9,303 nucleotides of DNA, from assembly GCA_024636105.1 (NCBI GenBank), contig JAGXHO010000132.1, positions 1 through 9,303 of the forward strand, given 5' to 3'. The position numbers and the translations under genes were made by a program. How positions within the stretch are numbered: the stretch's first letter is position 1; each line of letters starts with the position of its first letter. Below, piece by piece: positions 1 to 5,482 of this stretch. The stretch is from Trueperaceae bacterium. Its GTDB lineage: Bacteria > Deinococcota > Deinococci > Deinococcales > Trueperaceae. Under the pieces are notes generated by a model. It was not told the origin of the DNA. It saw nothing but the letters and a program-made list of their open reading frames with translations, and ran no database searches.

Positions 1-144
1 GCCCAGCGCCGCCCACGCGGCCGCGAGGTCGGCGGGGAGGCCGGGCGCCGTCGCCGGACGCCAGGCGGCGCCCGCCGGTAGGAGCGGGCGCGCGGTCTCG
101 GGGATATCGGTGAGGATCGGCACGGGGGCGTCCGCGCCGAGCAT
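1..144 (-). CDS. Unrecognised protein, N-terminal 48 residues only
   Basis: An open frame runs from an ATG at 144 down to base 1 and off the window. Its first residues read MLGADAPVPILTDIPETARP. 45 of the 48 codons end in G or C, as in the neighbouring real genes. The codons between the histidine kinase stop (211-213) and this ATG show clearly weaker third-position bias (about 16 of 22), which favours the ATG as the start. I see no good ribosome binding site. A GTG at 121-123 is an alternative start. The 66-base gap after the kinase would allow co-transcription with the two-component operon, but an inverted repeat lies in that gap. There is no signal peptide or motif I recognise, so no function is proposed. 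Confidence 0.5.
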   Translation of the reverse strand, partial: MLGADAPVPILTDIPETARPLLPAGAAWRPATAPGLPADLAAAWAALG

Positions 145-156
145 ACGCGGGCCCAG

Positions 157-209
157 CGGCTCGGGACGCACCGGAACGCGCGCTCTCCACGTGGGAACGT
201 CCCGAGCCG
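157..209. repeat. 12-bp inverted repeat between kinase gene and next gene
   Basis: Arms at 157-168 (cggctcgggacg) and 198-209 are perfect reverse complements separated by 29 bases. The loop itself contains the 8-bp palindrome CCACGTGG at 187-194. The element begins right after the kinase stop codon, so it could be an attenuating hairpin or terminator, although the loop is long and no T-tract follows. A regulator site for the downstream gene is the alternative. Confidence 0.45.
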
Positions 210-210
210 T

Positions 211-1311
211 TCAGACGGTCGACGGTGGCCACCGGACGACGAAGCGCGCGCCACCGCCCGGGCGCTCGTCGACGGCGACCGTTCCGCCGTGGCGTTCGAC
301 CAAGGCGGCGACGATCGCGAGCCCGAGCCCAGATCCCCCCGAGGCGCGCGAGCGCGCCGGGTCGGCGCGGTAGAAGCGCCGGAACACGAGCTCCCGCTCG
401 GCCTCGGGCACGCCGGGTCCGTCGTCGGCGACGTCCAGAAGCGGCCCACCGCCGCCATCGGCGACCCGCACCCACACGTGGCCCCCGTCGGGTGCGTGGC
501 GCAGCGCGTTGTCGAGCAGCGCGTTGACGATCTGCAGGACCCGCCCGGGATCACCGTCGAGCGGAGCTGGGGCGACGTCGATCGCGACGGCGATCCCCCG
601 CTCCGCCGCGCGACCCTCGAACGCAGCAGCCGCCTGCGCCGCGAGCGCACCGAGGTCGAAGCGCTCGCGGCGCAGCTCGAGCGCGCCGGACTCGGCGGAG
701 GCGAGCGTTCCGAGGTCCTGGACGAGCCTCCCCAGCAGCTCCACCTGCTGCAGCAGCTGCGCCACCCGCTCGGGATCGGGCGCCATCAAGCCGTCCTCGA
801 TCGCCTCGAGCTCGCTGCGCAAGACGGTGAGCGGGGTGCGAAGCTCATGCGCGACGTCGGCGGTGAGGCGTCGCCGCTGCACGTCCTCGGCCTGCAGCCG
901 TTCGGCCAGGTCGTTGAAGGCACGCCCCAGGTCGGCGACCTCGCGCGGCCCATCGGGCGCCGCACGTGCGGCCCGTTCGCCACCGGCGTAGCGGCGCGTC
1001 GCATCGGCGAGCCGCACGATCGGGCGGCTCGCGTGCAGCGCCACCGCCGTCCCAGCCGCGGCCGCCACCACGAGCGCGACCACGCCGGCGCGCCACGTCG
1101 CCCCTTGGAGCTCACCGAGCAGTTGCTCGGAGGCCACGGCGGCGGACCCCATCGGGCGCTCGCCCACCGGCCCCGGACCGCCCCTCAGGGGCACACCGAA
1201 GGCCCGTGGAACGCGGTCGCGCGCCGCCTGCAAGCTCAGCAACCCGGTCAAGCCCACCGAGAACACCGCGGTGAGCGCGACCGCGAGCACGAGTCGGGCG
1301 CGGAGGCTCAC
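211..1311 (-). CDS. Sensor histidine kinase of a two-component system
   Basis: This is a 366-residue inner-membrane kinase. By family knowledge it autophosphorylates on a histidine and passes the phosphate to the regulator encoded just upstream. Visible layout: membrane segment at about residues 5-27, a short external loop of about 45 residues, a second membrane segment at about 75-93, a HAMP linker at about 94-145, H-box DVAHELRTPL with the phospho-accepting His155, N-box NALLDNALRHAP (263-274), G1 box DVADDGPGV (293-301), F-box FRRFY and G2 box GGSGLGLAI (325-333). All catalytic boxes are intact. The start is the GTG at 1311-1309, which overlaps the regulator stop in a GTGA junction. There is no separate ribosome binding site, so translational coupling is likely. 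The external loop is too short for a known sensor domain, so the signal may be sensed in the membrane or through a partner. A longer reading of the same frame upstream is only a shadow of the regulator gene. Class is certain; stimulus unknown. Confidence 0.95.
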   Translation of the reverse strand: MSLRARLVLAVALTAVFSVGLTGLLSLQAARDRVPRAFGVPLRGGPGPVGERPMGSAAVASEQLLGELQGATWRAGVVALVVAAAAGTAVALHASRPIVRLADATRRYAGGERAARAAPDGPREVADLGRAFNDLAERLQAEDVQRRRLTADVAHELRTPLTVLRSELEAIEDGLMAPDPERVAQLLQQVELLGRLVQDLGTLASAESGALELRRERFDLGALAAQAAAAFEGRAAERGIAVAIDVAPAPLDGDPGRVLQIVNALLDNALRHAPDGGHVWVRVADGGGGPLLDVADDGPGVPEAERELVFRRFYRADPARSRASGGSGLGLAIVAALVERHGGTVAVDERPGGGARFVVRWPPSTV

Positions 1312-1976
1312 GCTCGGAGCCGGTAGCCGACGCCCCGGACGGTCTCGAGCTGGCCGGCGCAGGCGCCGAGGCGGCGGCGCAGGTTCTTGACGTGGGCGTC
1401 GACCGTGCGCTCGTCGGCGAAGCCGTCGCTCCCGCCCTCGAGAAGCTCGGTGCGCCGGAACGCACGCCCCGGCTGGGCCGCGAGCGCGGCGAGCAGCCGC
1501 AGCTGAGCCGGGCTCAGATCGAGCGGCGCGTCGCCGCAGCGCGCCTGGAACGCATCGAGGTCGACGGCCAGGGCGCCGACGACGTGGTGGACCGGCGGGC
1601 GAACCTGGCCGGCGGCGCGGCGCAGGACCGCGCGCACGCGCGCGACCACCTCGCGCGGGCTGAACGGCTTGACGATGTAGTCGTCGGCGCCGAGGCCGAG
1701 GCCGACCAGCCGGTCGGCCTCGTCGGCGCGGGCGGTGACCATCAGGATCGGCACGTCCGAGCTGCGGCGCACCGCGCGCGCCACCTCGAAGCCGTCGACG
1801 TCCGGAAGCATGAGATCGAGCAGGATCAGGTCGGGGTTGGCCGCGCGCCACAGTTCGAGGGCACGGCGCCCGTCCGCCGCGCGCTCGACCGCGAAGCCCT
1901 CGGCCTTGAGGTAGCGCTCGAGCACCTCGGCGATCCGCGGTTCGTCCTCGACGATCAGGATGCGGGCTCCGGCCAT
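1308..1976 (-). CDS. OmpR/PhoB-family response regulator
   Basis: This is a 222-residue transcription factor partnered with the downstream kinase. The receiver domain (about residues 4-118) shows the acidic pair E10-D11, phospho-acceptor D54 in LLDLMLPDVDGFE, switch residue T81 in MVTAR and K103 in DYIVKPF. The C-terminal winged-helix domain (about 127-222) carries the typical ERTVDAHVKNLRRRLG recognition region and ends GVGYRLRA. Length is normal for the family. The ATG at 1976 follows the ribosome binding site AGGAG. A candidate -10 (TAGCAT, 1998-2003 on the minus strand) sits between this gene and the 23-bp hairpin. The pair may therefore have its own promoter or be fed by read-through from the exported-protein gene upstream. 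Target genes cannot be deduced; the adjacent exported-protein gene is a natural candidate by proximity. Confidence 0.96.
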   Translation of the reverse strand: MAGARILIVEDEPRIAEVLERYLKAEGFAVERAADGRRALELWRAANPDLILLDLMLPDVDGFEVARAVRRSSDVPILMVTARADEADRLVGLGLGADDYIVKPFSPREVVARVRAVLRRAAGQVRPPVHHVVGALAVDLDAFQARCGDAPLDLSPAQLRLLAALAAQPGRAFRRTELLEGGSDGFADERTVDAHVKNLRRRLGACAGQLETVRGVGYRLRA

Positions 1977-1997
1977 GATCTCCTCGCTCTCCAGAAC

Positions 1998-2003
1998 ATG
2001 CTA
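1998..2003 (-). promoter_or_regulatory. Candidate -10 element of the two-component operon
   Basis: TAGCAT on the minus strand fits TANNNT and lies 21 bases before the regulator ATG. The expected -35 position would fall inside the hairpin arm and shows no good match, so a factor-dependent or weak promoter would have to be assumed. Confidence 0.25.
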
Positions 2004-2007
2004 CGAA

Positions 2008-2057
2008 GCGCAGCACCCGGCCCTCCGGTCGGGCGACCGGAGGGCCGGGTGCTGCGC
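2008..2057 (-). terminator. Perfect 23-bp hairpin with 4-base loop
   Basis: Arms 2008-2030 and 2035-2057 are exact reverse complements around the loop gggc. The hairpin starts 14 bases after the stop codon of the exported-protein gene (2071) on the minus strand, the usual place for an intrinsic terminator. The following minus-strand bases are TTCGTAG, so the T-tract is poor. Only 31 bases separate it from the regulator start, so it also controls how much upstream transcription reaches the two-component genes. It could instead be a copy of a dispersed palindromic element. Confidence 0.75.
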
Positions 2058-2070
2058 GTTCGCGGTCAGC

Positions 2071-2637
2071 TCACCAACGGCCACCGGGGCCGCGTGGGGC
2101 GCGGCGCGCCGCCATCGGGCGATCCTGCGGGCCGCTCGGGGCGTCGGTGCGGAACCGATGCTGCGGCTCGCCGCCGGCGTTCCGACCATCTTGGAGCCCT
2201 TCGCGGGTCGACAGGGCGGCGAAGGCGTCCGCGCCGCGCGCGGCCATGGTCTCGGCCTGGAGCTCGGTGATCGTGCCCTCGGCGAGCAGCGCGTCGATCG
2301 CTTCCTGGCGGGCGGCGAGGAACGCAGCCTCGACGTCGGCGAGGTCGACGCCGCGGTCGGCGGCGATCTGCGCGATCGAGGCACCGTCGGCCTTGAGCGC
2401 GTGCAGCTCGTCCGTCGTCAGCCCGAGCGCCTCGACGACGACGCCTTCGACCCGACCTTGCAGCGCTGCGCCGCCGAGCTGGGGCTGGGCGCGGTGTGCG
2501 TACCGGGGCGCCTCGACCTGCATCCGGCCCTGCGGCGCGCCGCGCGGCGCGACGTCGCGGAAGGAGTGCTGCTGGGCGAGCGCGAAGCCCGCGAGGAGGG
2601 TGGCGGCGGTGAGGACGAGGAGCGGCTTGATGTTCAT
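2071..2637 (-). CDS. Exported helical protein, DUF2680-like
   Basis: This is a 188-residue protein with a signal peptide (MNIKPLLVLTAATLLAGFALA, cleavage predicted after residue 21 before QQ). A helical segment at about residues 62-142 contains LGLTTDELHALKADGASIAQ and TITELQAE. That pattern of 'L-T-x-x-E-L', 'G-x-S-I-A-x-I-A' and 'G-x-I-T-x-x-Q-A' resembles DUF2680-type exported proteins. The flanks are low-complexity, rich in Gly, Pro, Arg and Gln. It probably acts outside the membrane; no enzymatic residues are evident. The start is the ATG at 2637, with AAGGGAAG upstream; the frame stays open further upstream, but the signal peptide sets the start. It lies directly before the two-component genes, which fits an envelope-stress accessory protein by analogy only. 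Function remains unknown; the domain assignment is from memory of the pattern. Confidence 0.85.
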   Translation of the reverse strand: MNIKPLLVLTAATLLAGFALAQQHSFRDVAPRGAPQGRMQVEAPRYAHRAQPQLGGAALQGRVEGVVVEALGLTTDELHALKADGASIAQIAADRGVDLADVEAAFLAARQEAIDALLAEGTITELQAETMAARGADAFAALSTREGLQDGRNAGGEPQHRFRTDAPSGPQDRPMAARRAPRGPGGRW

Positions 2638-2677
2638 GGTGGCTTCCCTTCGTGCTCCTGCGTTCGGAGTTGAGGCC

Positions 2678-2719
2678 AGCCTAGGCGCGCCTTCGTGAAC
2701 GTCGTGCGAACGCTTCGTG
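2678..2719 (-). promoter_or_regulatory. Candidate promoter with repeated CACGAAG boxes
   Basis: On the minus strand a -10 element TAGGCT occupies 2683-2678. The heptamer CACGAAG (CTTCGTG on the plus strand) occurs at 2713-2719 and 2691-2697, exactly 22 bp apart, on either side of the -35 position, which itself is poor (CACGAC). A weak -35 flanked by in-phase direct repeats is the layout of an activator-dependent promoter, such as those bound by OmpR-family regulators. A third identical heptamer lies at 2648-2654, overlapping the ribosome-binding region of the exported-protein gene. Confidence 0.4.
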
Positions 2720-2820
2720 CGCGATCGGTCCCGGACGTTCGGCCCTTGCGCGCGACGTCGGCGGCGTCCACCTACCGGGGGCAGGTCTTCTCTTCGTTCG
2801 CGCCGCGTCCACCCAACCGA

Positions 2821-2858
2821 AGGCGCCCGCCGCACCTGGGTCGGTGCGGCGGGCGCCT
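2821..2858 (-). terminator. Intrinsic terminator hairpin after the DUF4342 operon
   Basis: Perfect 16-bp arms at 2821-2836 and 2843-2858 enclose the 6-base loop tgggtc. On the minus strand it lies about 48 bases after the stop codon of the second DUF4342-type gene and is followed by TTCGGTTGGG, a weak T-rich tail. Its position and strength fit a terminator for the operon 3594-2906. The rest of the 268-base gap (2638-2905) holds the candidate promoter of the exported-protein gene and a short tandem repeat; I see no gene in it. Confidence 0.75.
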
Positions 2859-2877
2859 CGCGTGATGCGCAGTACGG

Positions 2878-2909
2878 TGTGGGCTGACCGGTGTGGGCCG
2901 ACCGGTCAG
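2878..2909. repeat. Two 14-bp tandem repeats plus overlapping 9-bp inverted repeat
   Basis: TGTGGGCTGACCGG (2878-2891) is followed directly by TGTGGGCCGACCGG (2892-2905), differing at one base. The unit also creates a 9-bp inverted repeat, ctgaccggt at 2884-2892 and accggtcag at 2901-2909, whose right arm includes the stop codon of the gene ending at 2906. It may be part of the 3' end structure of that message or simply a small local duplication. Confidence 0.5.
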
Positions 2910-3172
2910 ACCGGGACGTCCTCCCGGACGATCACGAACTCGACGCGCGCGACGAGCGCGATGCCGACGGCGGCGAGCACGATGGGCCAGCTCCAGCTGA
3001 GCAGGACCAGCGCCAGGATCGCCGTGACGGAGAGCGGGAGGCGCATGCGGTCGCGACCGCCCTTGCGGGCGACGAGGGTGCGCTCGCTGAGCGCGCGCCA
3101 ACCGCGGCGCAGGGCGCTGCCGACGCCTTCCGGGGCGGGGCGGGGGTCGGTGGGGGGCGCGGTCTGGGTCAC
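2906..3172 (-). CDS. Small membrane protein resembling the C-terminal half of DUF4342
   Basis: This is an 88-residue protein with a Pro-rich N-terminus, a basic stretch (residues 21-44) and a hydrophobic stretch at about 45-81 able to form one or two membrane segments. The segment GRDRMRLPL lines up with GRVLLEVPL of the neighbouring DUF4342 protein, and both continue into a hydrophobic region ending in a Val-rich strand followed by R-E/V. It therefore looks like a shortened paralogue lacking the amphipathic helix that opens DUF4342. The start is the GTG at 3172, overlapping the upstream stop in a GTGA junction, with a strong AGGAGG seven bases before it. This implies tight co-translation with the upstream gene. 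Function unknown. Confidence 0.8.
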   Translation of the reverse strand: MTQTAPPTDPRPAPEGVGSALRRGWRALSERTLVARKGGRDRMRLPLSVTAILALVLLSWSWPIVLAAVGIALVARVEFVIVREDVPV

Positions 3173-3594
3173 GAACGGTCCTCCTCGGAGTAGGTGGGGG
3201 CCTGCGGGTGGGCGTCGGCCGGCGTGGCGCCGACGGACGTGGCGGTGGTGGGCTCGCGCGGCTCGACCCGCTCGACGGCGAGCGTCAGGTTGGCGACCAG
3301 CGCCGCCATGGCGCCCAGGGCGGCCCAGACGGGCAGCAGCACGGTGCCGATCACGCCGATCGTCAGCGGAACCTCGAGCAGCACCCGGCCATCGTCGTTC
3401 TTGATGGTGATGCGGCGGACGTTGCCCTCGCGCACCAGCTCCTTGACCTTGGCGACGACGGCCTCGCCGGAGACGCGGAACTCCTCACGGGCGGTGCGTT
3501 CGCCCCGGGGCGCGGCTCCGGGCTCGGCGCCGGATGCGGTCTCGGACGCGGCTTCCGGGATGGGTCCATCGGTACGGGGTTCGGTCATGGTCAT
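3169..3594 (-). CDS. DUF4342 domain-containing membrane protein
   Basis: This is a 141-residue protein. After a disordered Ala/Glu/Pro-rich leader (about 1-36) comes the DUF4342 pattern: EEFRVSGEAVVAKVKELVRE (37-56), then GNVRRITIKNDDGRVLLEVP and a hydrophobic region (about 75-107) ending AVERVE. The tail (112-141) is polar. The domain is widespread in bacteria without a known role; here it is probably membrane-attached. The N-terminal UBA-like domain found in some family members is absent. The start is the ATG at 3594 with GAGAGG just upstream; a second ATG two codons later (3588) is possible. It is the first gene of a two-gene operon with the half-length paralogue. Confidence 0.88.
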   Translation of the reverse strand: MTMTEPRTDGPIPEAASETASGAEPGAAPRGERTAREEFRVSGEAVVAKVKELVREGNVRRITIKNDDGRVLLEVPLTIGVIGTVLLPVWAALGAMAALVANLTLAVERVEPREPTTATSVGATPADAHPQAPTYSEEDRS

Positions 3595-3646
3595 CGTCCT
3601 CTCTCGTACCCGGGGCGCGGCGGCGCCGTGGCCCGGTGTCCTCTAG

Positions 3647-3690
3647 AGGTTAGGGCCGCACCGGGTGACCCGTCACCACCCGCTCGGGTG
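3647..3690 (-). promoter_or_regulatory. Candidate promoter and double dyad before the DUF4342 operon
   Basis: On the minus strand TAACCT (3652-3647) can serve as a -10, with GTGACG (3676-3671) 18 bases upstream as a weak -35. Overlapping and preceding the -35 are two perfect palindromes, GGTGAC-CC-GTCACC (3664-3677) and CACCCG-CT-CGGGTG (3677-3690), sharing one base. This looks like a regulator binding region. The region also lies after the stop of the upstream LuxR-type gene (3723), so a role in transcription termination is a second possibility. Confidence 0.35.
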
Positions 3691-3722
3691 AACCGCGCGT
3701 CATCCATCGGGCGGAGGCAGCG

Positions 3723-4979
3723 TCAGACGAGATCGCGTTCGCGGGCGCGCGCGACGGCGGCCGTCCGCGTGCCGACGTCGAGCTTCTCGAACAGGCGCTT
3801 GAGGTGCGTCTTGACGGTGTTGGGGCTCAGCTGCAAGCGCGCCGCGATGGCGTCGTTCGTCGCGCCGGTCGCGAGCCAGCGGAGCACCTCGCGTTCGCGA
3901 TCGGTGAGCGGCTCGACGTCGGCGGTCGTGCGGCCGCTGGCACGAGCGCGCAGCTCGGCCGCGAGCTGCGGGTCGGCGTCCGCGAGCCGGCGCCGCAAGA
4001 GCTCGCGGAAGCTGGCGTGGAACCGAACCGTCCGAGCACCGGCATCGACCGGGTACAGGAAGAGGTGCGCCTTCTCGGCTTCGGCGAGGAGCTCGGCCGC
4101 GTCCGGCCGGCCGCCGAGCGCCACCGCGGTCGGCACGTCGAGCACGTCGGCCACGCTCACGCGGAGCAGGAAGTCCTGGAGCCCGGCCGGCAGCCGCTGG
4201 AGGACCTCCTCGGCCAGGTACGCGAGGACGTACGGATCCGTGCCGGTGAAGCGCTCGACGAAATCGGCGAGCGCATCGGGGGCGCGACCGCGCAACCCGA
4301 GCGCGGCGAGGTGGAGGCCAGCGCCCCAGCCCTCGGTGCGTTGGACGAGCGTGCGCACCAAGGGCGGTCGGAGCGCGACCCCGAGCGCTGCGAGCAGCTC
4401 TGCGGCCTCCCCTTCCGCGAACCGCAGGTCTCCGGGACCGAGGCGGTCGAAGCGCCCTTCGAGGTGCCAACGCGCCAGCGGCAGGTCTGGTTCTACGCGC
4501 GACACCAGCAGCACCGCCACGCCGTCCGGCAGGTGATCGAGCAGGCCGCGCAGCAGCTCGAACGCCTCCGGTGCCGAGCCCAGGTCGTGAACGTCGTCCA
4601 GCACGAGGACCCGGTCGCTCTCTGGCGCGCGCTCGAGCGCGCCGAGCAGCGCGGCGACGTGGTCCGCGGGCGCAGCACCGTCCGGGATCGGCACGTCCAG
4701 GCCCCAACCGTGCCCGACGGCGACCGCGAGCAGCCGCGCGAAGCGTTCGGGCGGAGCGTCGCTGGCCTCGAGCGACCACCAGGCCGGCGAACGCCCACGC
4801 GCCCTGGCCCATTGCGCGACCGCGGTGCTCTTGCCGTAGCCGGCGGGGGCAGCGACCAGCGCGACGGGGAACCGAACGGCGGCGTCCAGCCGCTCGTGGA
4901 GGCGCGGACGCGCGATCGCCGTCGGTCGCTCCGGTGGCGGACGGAGGCGGGCGGGTGGGAGGGGTAGGGCGAGGGTCAT
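3723..4979 (-). CDS. MalT-like (STAND NTPase) LuxR-family regulator lacking TPR region
   Basis: This is a 418-residue transcription factor. The N-terminus LPLPPARLRPPPERP...RPRL matches the conserved opening of MalT/LAL regulators. Walker A APAGYGKST lies at about residues 44-52 and Walker B VLVLDDVHD at about 124-132, followed by the NTPase and winged-helix parts to about residue 340. The LuxR-type DNA-binding domain follows at about 358-414, with LTDREREVL, TNDAIAARLQLSPNTVKTHL and FEKLDVGTRTAAV. MalT-type proteins are usually about 900 residues with a long TPR sensor domain between NTPase and DNA-binding parts; here that domain is absent while both ends look intact. Expected role: ATP-dependent activation of genes on an unknown signal. 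I prefer the ATG at 4979; a GTG at 4991 would add four residues. Neither has a clear ribosome binding site. A frameshifted large gene is unlikely because the frame is continuous. Confidence 0.9.
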   Translation of the reverse strand: MTLALPLPPARLRPPPERPTAIARPRLHERLDAAVRFPVALVAAPAGYGKSTAVAQWARARGRSPAWWSLEASDAPPERFARLLAVAVGHGWGLDVPIPDGAAPADHVAALLGALERAPESDRVLVLDDVHDLGSAPEAFELLRGLLDHLPDGVAVLLVSRVEPDLPLARWHLEGRFDRLGPGDLRFAEGEAAELLAALGVALRPPLVRTLVQRTEGWGAGLHLAALGLRGRAPDALADFVERFTGTDPYVLAYLAEEVLQRLPAGLQDFLLRVSVADVLDVPTAVALGGRPDAAELLAEAEKAHLFLYPVDAGARTVRFHASFRELLRRRLADADPQLAAELRARASGRTTADVEPLTDREREVLRWLATGATNDAIAARLQLSPNTVKTHLKRLFEKLDVGTRTAAVARARERDLV

Positions 4980-4992
4980 GGCGCTCGCCACG

Positions 4993-5036
4993 AGCCTAGC
5001 CGAACAAGAGGATCAGGCGCCGCGCCTCGCCGTCAA
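4993..5036 (-). promoter_or_regulatory. Candidate promoter region of the MalT-like regulator
   Basis: Minus-strand TTGACG (5036-5031) is a good -35. Sixteen bases on is GATCCT (5014-5009), a weak -10, and the spacer is filled by the palindrome AGGCGC-C-GCGCCT (5015-5027). A second -10-like TAGGCT (4998-4993) lies 13 bases before the ATG and would give a very short leader, but it has no -35. Either may be used. Confidence 0.35.
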
Positions 5037-5064
5037 CGGGGTCCGGCGAGCCCCTGGCGACCGG

Positions 5065-5463
5065 TCAGGCGCTTCGGAGTCCGGCGATCGCCGCCGCGAG
5101 CAGCCCTTTGACCTCCGCCGCGAGCGGTTCGAGCTCGGCGCGCGTTGCGGGCGCAGCGACCTGGAACGCCTCCTCGGGATCGAGCACGCGCACCTCGGTG
5201 CCCCCCTCGACCTCGCGGAGCGTGACCGTGCACGGCAGCAGCAGCGCGACGTCGCGGTCGACGTCGAGCGCGCGCTTGGCGAAGCCGGGGTTGCACACGC
5301 CCAGGATGCGGTGGCCCTCGTGGGCGACGCCGAGCTTGGCTTGGAACGTGGCCTGCAGGTCGATCTCGGACAAGATGCCGAAGCCCTGCGCTTTGAGCGC
5401 GGCTTCCACGGCGGCTCGAGCCTCGACCAGGGGAGCGGAGACGATCGAACGGAGCGGATCCAT
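5065..5463 (-). CDS. DUF302 family protein
   Basis: This is a 132-residue protein of DUF302, a small fold family known structurally from a Thermus thermophilus member but without an agreed reaction. Seen here: EAALKAQGFGILSEIDLQAT (20-39), the signature RILGVCNPGFAKRAL (52-66) with Cys57, and LLLPCTV (74-80) with Cys78, followed by a C-terminal helical tail. There is no signal peptide, so it should be cytoplasmic. The start is the ATG at 5463 with GGAGGT five bases upstream. DUF302 genes are often found near sulfur, thiol or metal-responsive regulators; the CsoR/CstR-like palindrome just upstream fits that pattern. The next gene on the same strand starts 85 bases downstream and could be co-transcribed, though it has its own candidate promoter. 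Family is sure; role unknown. Confidence 0.93.
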   Translation of the reverse strand: MDPLRSIVSAPLVEARAAVEAALKAQGFGILSEIDLQATFQAKLGVAHEGHRILGVCNPGFAKRALDVDRDVALLLPCTVTLREVEGGTEVRVLDPEEAFQVAAPATRAELEPLAAEVKGLLAAAIAGLRSA

Positions 5464-5482
5464 GCGCTACCTCCGACCCGAC

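Noticed and set aside
1312..2016. N-terminal extension of the histidine kinase frame up to 2016
   Set aside because: It overlaps the intact response regulator in another frame and has no domain content; the GTG at 1311 in the GTGA overlap explains the gene fully.
3208..4967. Long plus-strand frames opposite the DUF4342 and MalT-like genes
   Set aside because: The products are Arg/Ser/Ala-rich with no domains, while the minus-strand frames carry clear family signatures and ribosome binding sites.
3723..4979. MalT-like gene as a pseudogene
   Set aside because: The frame is continuous, the nucleotide-binding motifs and DNA-binding helix are intact and codon bias is normal, so it is kept as a real shortened gene.
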